Source of the DNA: JADJPL01 sp964607915
GTDB taxonomy: Bacteria; Bacteroidota; Bacteroidia; Chitinophagales; Saprospiraceae
NCBI GenBank assembly: GCA_964607915.1
Contig: CAZSMU010000135.1
Span: 1 to 10,957 of the forward strand
Direction: 5' to 3'
DNA length: 10,957 bases
Shown: positions 6,878-10,957 of the stretch, piece after piece
Position numbering within the stretch: the stretch's first letter is position 1
Layout: each line of letters opens with the position of its first letter
Translations under genes and position numbers: made by a program
The notes under the pieces: generated by a model
Seen by the model: only the letters and a program-made list of their open reading frames with translations
Told to the model about the DNA's origin: nothing
The model's database searches: none

Positions 6878-9800
6878 CTAATCCACTTTGAAACTCGGCA
6901 AATCCAGGCGATGCACCTGCATGGGCTCCGGGCGTTGAAAAAGCGCGTTATAGACGCAGTTCTGCATCCGGTTTCGGATGGCGAGCTTATTGAGCCGATA
7001 ATTGCGCATAGAGGGGAAGGTGCGGTTGGCGAGGAAGATAAAGAGCAGCTCCTCTTCCGGGTCGGCCCAGGCGCAGACGCCGGTGAAGCCAATATGCCCG
7101 AATGTGCGCGGGCTGACCCGCGCCGATACGTTGGGCGGATACTTGGAGCCCAGGGGCAGCATATCGAACCCCATTGCGCGGCGGTTGCTTTCCGGGTGCC
7201 GGGTGGTGAACTGGCGGACGGTTTCGCTTTGCAGCAGGCGCTCTCCGCCATACGTGCCTTGTTGCATCAGCATCTGCATGAGGACAGCCAGGTCGTTGGC
7301 ATTGGAAAAGAGGCCTGCGTGGCCGCTCACGCCGCCCAGGAGGGCTGCGGCCATATCGTGCACATATCCTTGTATCCGGTGTTTACGGAAATACGTATCC
7401 TCCTCGGTGGGCGGTATCCGGTCGAGTGGGATATGCTGCCAGGGGTTGTAGGTAGTAGCCTGGAGGCCGAGGGGTTCGTAAAACGTTTCCTGCACATATT
7501 GGTCTAAGGGCTTACCGGTAATTTTCTGGATCATGCGCCCGAAGAGGATGAAGCCCAGGTCGCTGTAGGTATAGCCTTTTCCGGGGAGGAGCTCGGAGCT
7601 GAAAATCTGGCTCCAGACAGAGTCCTGGAAGTCCTGGCGCAGGAAGAGCTGGCCGCTCACGGGCACAGAGAACTGCTCCCAGGCCTCCGGGCAGTAAAAA
7701 TCCATAGAGGGCTCGACCACTTTCGGGGCAGGCCGCTGGAGGGTTTTTTCAAAAAAAGGGAGCCATTCCTTCAGTCGTGCCCGGTGTGCCATGATATCGG
7801 CTATGCGCAGGTCTTTTTTATTGGTTTCCCGCAGTTCGGGAAGATAGTCGCTGAGTGGTTTGTAGAGGTCTATTTTTCCTTCCTCGCTGAGGCGCATCAT
7901 GGCGAGGGTAGTGGCGGCGACTTTGGTCACGGAGGCCATGTCATAGACATCGTCCGGCTTGACGGGCTGGCCGTTGAGATAGGTGTGGCTGCCGAACGCT
8001 TCGTGATAGACGACCTGCCCCTTTCGGGCTACGAGGACTACACAGCCGGGGGTAGCCCCTTCGTCAATAGCCTGTTGGGCGATGCGGGCGATACGGGATA
8101 AGGTGTCGCTGCTGAGCCCGGCTTCTTCCGGGACGCCATAGCCCATGCGGCCGCTGGGAGAAGTATCTATTCCGGTATTGAAGCGGCTACGGGCAGAAGC
8201 GGTGACGGGCAGCTTGCCCTTCAGGCCGAAAGCGCCGAACAGCGCCTGGGCGGCGAGATCCTGCGTGACCGGGTTGTCTTCATATGCCTGGAGAACCCAT
8301 TCCATCTCGTCGAAGAGCCTCAGGGCGTATGGGGTACCGAACACTACGACGATTACACGGGTGCGGCGCGACAGGTCTTTGAGGAAGCTCAAGGCTCCGG
8401 CTTTGATGCCAAAATCGGGGCTGATGGCGGTTGGGATGCCGTGTATGCCCACGATTACGGCTTCTTTTCTACCCAGCTCCGACAGCAGGGCGGCAGCGCG
8501 TTCGGCCGGGATATCCGAATCTGTCTGGAAGAGGGGCATCTTAGCATAGCTGGAGAGGCGCTTCTGGAAAGGCGTTTCCGCACCCGCCCCGATGCTCAGC
8601 GCGGCCATGGAAAGCGTATCTGCGCGCAGGAAAGGGATGAGGCCGTTTCGGTTGCGCACCAGGGTCAGGGCATTTTTGATGAGTTCGCGCCGTAGAACTT
8701 CCGCTTCAGGGGTGCTCAGCTCTTTGCGGACGTTCTCGACCTGAAGAGAGTCGAAGCGGGTAAGGCCGAGGCGGTACTTGGAGCGCAGCATACGGCGCAC
8801 GCTTTCCATCACCTGGGCGCGTTCCATACGGCCGTCTGCCAAATATGCTTTGATTTCGCGCAGGGCGGCCTGGAGGTCTTCGGGAAGTACGAGGATATCG
8901 TTGCCGGCGAGCAGCGCCTCGGCCGAAACGACCCCGGGGGGGAAATGTTTGGTCACGCCTTTCATTTCGAGGGCATCGGTAAAAATCAGTCCTTTGAACC
9001 CGATTTCGTTGCGCAGGAGGTTCGTCACCGTATTGCGCGACAGGGTGGTCGGACGGTTGGGCCGGTCGTCGAGTACGGGAACGTGCAGGTGTCCTACCAT
9101 CACACTGCCGATGCCGTAATCGGAGAGGGCGCGGAAGGGATAGAGCTCCAGGGAATCCAGTCGCTTGCGGTTGTGGTGGATGACGGGGAGGTCGAAGTGG
9201 GAATCCACATCTGTATCGCCATGGCCGGGAAAATGCTTTGCGCAGGCCATGATATTGACATCCTGCATGCCCTTCATGTAGGAGTAGGTTTTTACCGTCA
9301 CGTTGGTGCGGTCTTCCCCGAAGGAGCGCGTATGGATGACCGGGTTAGCTGCATTATTGTTTACATCGGCATCCGGTGCAAAATTCACATGCACGCCGAC
9401 GCGGGCCATTTGGCGGCCTATTTCGCGGCCCATGCGGTAAATCAGGTCGTTGTTCTGAATAGCCCCCAGCATCAACTGGCGGGGAAAACTCATGGTGGAC
9501 TCCTTCATGCGCATGCCAAGACCCCATTCCCCGTCAATAGCTACCATCAGGGGCAGCGGGCTCAGCTTCTGATAGCGGTTGATGAGTTCGACTTGCTTTT
9601 CGGGCGTTCCCTGGAAGAAACACAGGGAGCCGACCTGGAAATTCTGAATCAGGGATTCGACCTGTGCCACGTGCTCAGGCCCTTTGTCGGAATGGGCGCG
9701 AATCATGAACAACTGTCCAATGCGCTGGTCTTCCGTCATGGCGTTGAATACAGAGTCCACCCAGGCATCTTCCCGGGCATCCCCGCCGGGGACGAGAACG

Positions 9801-9889
9801 AAGCGCTGTTGCGCATGGAGCGGAAGAGCCGCGCTAAGGATGAGCAATAGCGAAAAAAAACGCCAACCTGCATAGTTCGTGCTGCGCAT
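6878..9889 (-). CDS. Secreted GH3 beta-N-acetylglucosaminidase fused to S12 beta-lactamase-fold serine hydrolase
   Basis: This is a 1003-aa two-enzyme fusion with a signal peptide at 1-27 (cleavage around L-H-A-Q). Residues about 44-370 are a GH3 catalytic domain of NagZ type. K-H-F-P-G-H-G-D-T-D-V-D-S-H at 218-231 is the signature that carries the His/Asp acid-base pair used by NagZ. Asp305 in F-T-D-A-L-E-M-K-G-V is the expected nucleophile. Residues about 400-565 resemble the GH3 C-terminal sandwich domain. Residues about 590-975 are a class C beta-lactamase/CubicO-type domain: S-V-T-K at 653-656 is the SxxK motif with Ser653 as nucleophile, Y-S-D at 775-777 takes the place of YxN, and H-I-G at 932-934 takes the place of KTG. 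The likely role is muropeptide turnover outside the cytoplasm, with hexosaminidase plus a peptide- or amide-directed hydrolase. B. subtilis encodes a comparable pair as separate proteins, NagZ and AmiE. The actual substrate of the C-terminal domain is unknown. Confidence 0.95.
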   Translation of the reverse strand: MRSTNYAGWRFFSLLLILSAALPLHAQQRFVLVPGGDAREDAWVDSVFNAMTEDQRIGQLFMIRAHSDKGPEHVAQVESLIQNFQVGSLCFFQGTPEKQVELINRYQKLSPLPLMVAIDGEWGLGMRMKESTMSFPRQLMLGAIQNNDLIYRMGREIGRQMARVGVHVNFAPDADVNNNAANPVIHTRSFGEDRTNVTVKTYSYMKGMQDVNIMACAKHFPGHGDTDVDSHFDLPVIHHNRKRLDSLELYPFRALSDYGIGSVMVGHLHVPVLDDRPNRPTTLSRNTVTNLLRNEIGFKGLIFTDALEMKGVTKHFPPGVVSAEALLAGNDILVLPEDLQAALREIKAYLADGRMERAQVMESVRRMLRSKYRLGLTRFDSLQVENVRKELSTPEAEVLRRELIKNALTLVRNRNGLIPFLRADTLSMAALSIGAGAETPFQKRLSSYAKMPLFQTDSDIPAERAAALLSELGRKEAVIVGIHGIPTAISPDFGIKAGALSFLKDLSRRTRVIVVVFGTPYALRLFDEMEWVLQAYEDNPVTQDLAAQALFGAFGLKGKLPVTASARSRFNTGIDTSPSGRMGYGVPEEAGLSSDTLSRIARIAQQAIDEGATPGCVVLVARKGQVVYHEAFGSHTYLNGQPVKPDDVYDMASVTKVAATTLAMMRLSEEGKIDLYKPLSDYLPELRETNKKDLRIADIMAHRARLKEWLPFFEKTLQRPAPKVVEPSMDFYCPEAWEQFSVPVSGQLFLRQDFQDSVWSQIFSSELLPGKGYTYSDLGFILFGRMIQKITGKPLDQYVQETFYEPLGLQATTYNPWQHIPLDRIPPTEEDTYFRKHRIQGYVHDMAAALLGGVSGHAGLFSNANDLAVLMQMLMQQGTYGGERLLQSETVRQFTTRHPESNRRAMGFDMLPLGSKYPPNVSARVSPRTFGHIGFTGVCAWADPEEELLFIFLANRTFPSMRNYRLNKLAIRNRMQNCVYNALFQRPEPMQVHRLDLPSFKVD

Positions 9890-9953
9890 AGTCCAGAGAT
9901 GTATGAGTTACTTAGAGTGCTTAATCTTGGGAAAAATAGCAAACATTCTTTTT

Positions 9954-9983
9954 CTTGTTTTACATTTTTGTAAAATCATTTTG
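9954..9983 (+). promoter_or_regulatory. Candidate Bacteroidota-type promoter for the NTF2-like gene
   Basis: The Bacteroidota primary sigma factor recognises roughly TTTG at -33 and TAnnTTTG at -7. Here CTTG at 9954-9957 is followed, after 18 nt, by TCATTTTG at 9976-9983, which differs from TAnnTTTG at one fixed position. Transcription would begin near 9990, about 20 nt before the ATG at 10009. The surrounding region is strongly A/T-rich, unlike the rest of the window. The match is imperfect, so this is a candidate only. Confidence 0.35.
9958..9975. promoter_or_regulatory. Perfect 7+7 inverted repeat, candidate operator
   Basis: TTTTACA at 9958-9964 and TGTAAAA at 9969-9975 are exact reverse complements around a TTTT spacer. 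The 18-bp site lies in the 119-bp divergent region between the GH3 fusion gene (start 9889) and the NTF2-like gene (start 10009), and it fills the spacer between the proposed -33 and -7 elements of the latter. This is where a dimeric repressor would be expected to bind. The region is A/T-rich, which raises the chance of a coincidental palindrome. No regulator gene is nearby. Confidence 0.4.
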
Positions 9984-10008
9984 AAAAAAATCGAAAAATC
10001 CAAAAAAA

Positions 10009-10875
10009 ATGCAACGTATCTTACTCTTTTCGTGTCTTTTAGCCCTTCCATTCACCACCTGGTCCCAGGGGGTGGGGGAGGAAGTTGCCGCAGTGGGCGC
10101 CGTAAAACAATTGTTCGACGGCATGCGGGAATCGGATAGTGCAAAGGTCCGGGCGGTATTCCACCCGCTGGCGCGCCTGCAATCTGTTTCCATAGCGCCC
10201 GACGGGACGCCGCGCCTCAGCGAGGCCGATATCAATCGCTTCATACAGAATATCGGGGCTGCGAAAAAGGGCGATCTCGACGAGCAAATCTGGATCTACG
10301 ATGCTCGAATAGACGGGAACATGGCCTCTGTCTGGACGGAATATACCTTTGTCCTGGCCGGGAAGCTCAGCCACTGCGGCTCGAATGCGTTCCACCTTTT
10401 CAAAGATGCAGGGGGCTGGAAGATCACCCAGATCACCGATACGCGGCGCAAAAGCGGGTGCTTGACGGAAGCTCCTCAAGTCGTGCCGGAGTTGCACCGC
10501 CTGGTAGATGCCTGGCATAAAGCAGCGGCGGTAGCCGATGAAGATGCATTTTTCGGCGCGATGACCCCGGAGGGCGTCTATATCGGTACGGATGCTACAG
10601 AGCGCTGGGACCGCGATACGTTCCGAACCTGGGCTCAAAAAGCTTTTGAGCGCGAAAGCGCCTGGGCGTTCAGCTCCCGCGACCGACGGATTATGGTCAG
10701 CGCCGACGGGCGCCACGCCTGGTGGGACGAGCTACTGGACACCTGGATGGGGGTTTGCCGGGGCTCCGGCGTACTCGTACACGGTCAGGATGGCTGGAAA
10801 ATCGCACATTACCAACTCTCCCTGGCCGTGCCCAATGAAAAAATGGATAAAGTGCGCAAGGCAATCGGTAAATAG
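10009..10875 (+). CDS. Secreted protein with two NTF2/SnoaL-like domains
   Basis: The product is 288 aa with a signal peptide at 1-20 (hydrophobic 4-14, cleavage after T-W-S-Q). Two cone-shaped-barrel (NTF2-like) domains can be made out. The first is about 24-147, with an N-terminal helix around V-K-Q-L-F-D-G-M-R-E-S-D and a closing G-G-W-K-I-T-Q-I-T-D at 135-144. The second is about 160-275, of SnoaL_3 type, with R-W-D-R-D-T-F at 199-205 and closing G-W-K-I-A-H-Y-Q-L-S at 262-271. The repeated G-W-K-I phrase at the end of each domain supports an internal duplication. NTF2-like folds serve as small-molecule binding pockets or enzymes, and no catalytic set is evident here. The ATG follows a run of A's without a Shine-Dalgarno, typical of the phylum. 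It is the only plus-strand gene in the window and is divergent from the GH3 fusion. Its stop codon TAG is also the first three bases of repeat copy 4. Confidence 0.92.
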   Translation: MQRILLFSCLLALPFTTWSQGVGEEVAAVGAVKQLFDGMRESDSAKVRAVFHPLARLQSVSIAPDGTPRLSEADINRFIQNIGAAKKGDLDEQIWIYDARIDGNMASVWTEYTFVLAGKLSHCGSNAFHLFKDAGGWKITQITDTRRKSGCLTEAPQVVPELHRLVDAWHKAAAVADEDAFFGAMTPEGVYIGTDATERWDRDTFRTWAQKAFERESAWAFSSRDRRIMVSADGRHAWWDELLDTWMGVCRGSGVLVHGQDGWKIAHYQLSLAVPNEKMDKVRKAIGK

Positions 10876-10951
10876 ACTTGTTGCGCGGGGTCAGCGAGAG
10901 GGGAAAAAGGGCCTTTTTGACCCCTCGAGGATCCCCCGCGCAACAAGTCTA
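10873..10951. repeat. Long intergenic palindromic repeat, copy 4 (short form)
   Basis: This is a 79-bp near-perfect palindrome. The outer arms are tagacttgttgcgcgggg at 10873-10890 and its exact reverse complement at 10934-10951, identical to the arms of copy 1. An inner stem pairs aggggaaaaagg (about 10899-10910) with cctttttgacccct (10912-10925), allowing a two-base bulge and leaving a very small loop. The first three bases are the stop codon of the NTF2-like gene. The right arm is followed by ataaaa, not by T's, so on the plus strand this is not a canonical intrinsic terminator despite its position. It has the same orientation as copies 1-3 although its upstream gene is on the opposite strand from theirs. 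Confidence 0.92.
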
Positions 10952-10957
10952 ATAAAA

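Noticed and set aside
8945..9850. A 301-codon plus-strand open frame opposite the GH3 domain
   Set aside because: It is antisense to the NagZ signature region and has a composition typical of a shadow frame, with no family motif.
9890..9950. Promoter for the GH3 fusion gene on the minus strand
   Set aside because: TATTTTTC (9938-9931, minus strand) is one base off TAnnTTTG, but no TTG-type -33 element is found at the right distance, so it was not listed as a feature.
7..10951. CRISPR-like array
   Set aside because: The repeats are thousands of bases apart, differ in length, have no unique short spacers and no cas genes nearby.
10873..10957. Canonical Rho-independent terminator after the NTF2-like gene
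   Set aside because: The stem is strong, but the bases after the outer stem are ataaaa, not a T-run. The T-run present is inside the palindrome, so the textbook arrangement is not met.

Overview
The window looks like chromosomal DNA from a Bacteroidota bacterium, probably Saprospirales/Chitinophagales-like. The reasons are signal peptides ending in Q-A-Q, N-A-Q or W-S-Q, A-rich start regions without a clear Shine-Dalgarno, a Bacteroidota-style RluB with a basic N-terminal tail, a GH3/beta-lactamase fusion, and a large secreted protein of a type I associate with this phylum. The genus is not determinable from the sequence. There are seven protein genes and no sign of phage, plasmid, transposase, CRISPR, tRNA or rRNA.

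Layout. Six genes are on the minus strand. Reading in their direction of transcription: a secreted GH3 beta-N-acetylglucosaminidase fused to a serine beta-lactamase-fold domain (9889-6878); a cytoplasmic phosphoglucomutase/phosphomannomutase (6711-4957); then a tight run of four genes with gaps of 44, 13 and 11 nt: a secreted M1 zinc aminopeptidase (4774-3125), a secreted protein of unknown function (3080-1539), an RluB-type 23S rRNA pseudouridine synthase (1525-701) and a small secreted protein (689-183). One gene runs on the plus strand (10009-10875), divergent from the GH3 fusion: a secreted tandem NTF2-like protein. The 119-bp divergent region holds a perfect 7+7 inverted repeat sitting in the spacer of a plausible Bacteroidota-type promoter.

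The most unusual content is between the genes. Four related long palindromic elements occur at about 7-171, 4813-4950, 6739-6832 and 10873-10951. All have the same orientation on the plus strand, and each lies just past the 3' end of a gene: the last gene of the four-gene run, the phosphomutase, the GH3 fusion and the NTF2-like gene. None is found inside the four-gene run. The outer arms of the first and last are identical 18-bp inverted repeats, while their centres differ by about 86 bp, so the family is modular with long, intermediate and short forms. In the last copy the first three bases of the element are the stop codon of the preceding gene. They are not canonical intrinsic terminators because no T-tract follows the stem. 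They may be a non-autonomous mobile palindrome (REPIN- or MITE-like) adopted as a transcript-end element. This is the main candidate for something undescribed here.

Functionally the genes are ordinary housekeeping and envelope functions: muropeptide cleavage and turnover, sugar-phosphate interconversion, extracytoplasmic peptide degradation and ribosome modification. No gene stretch longer than 300 bases is left unexplained.
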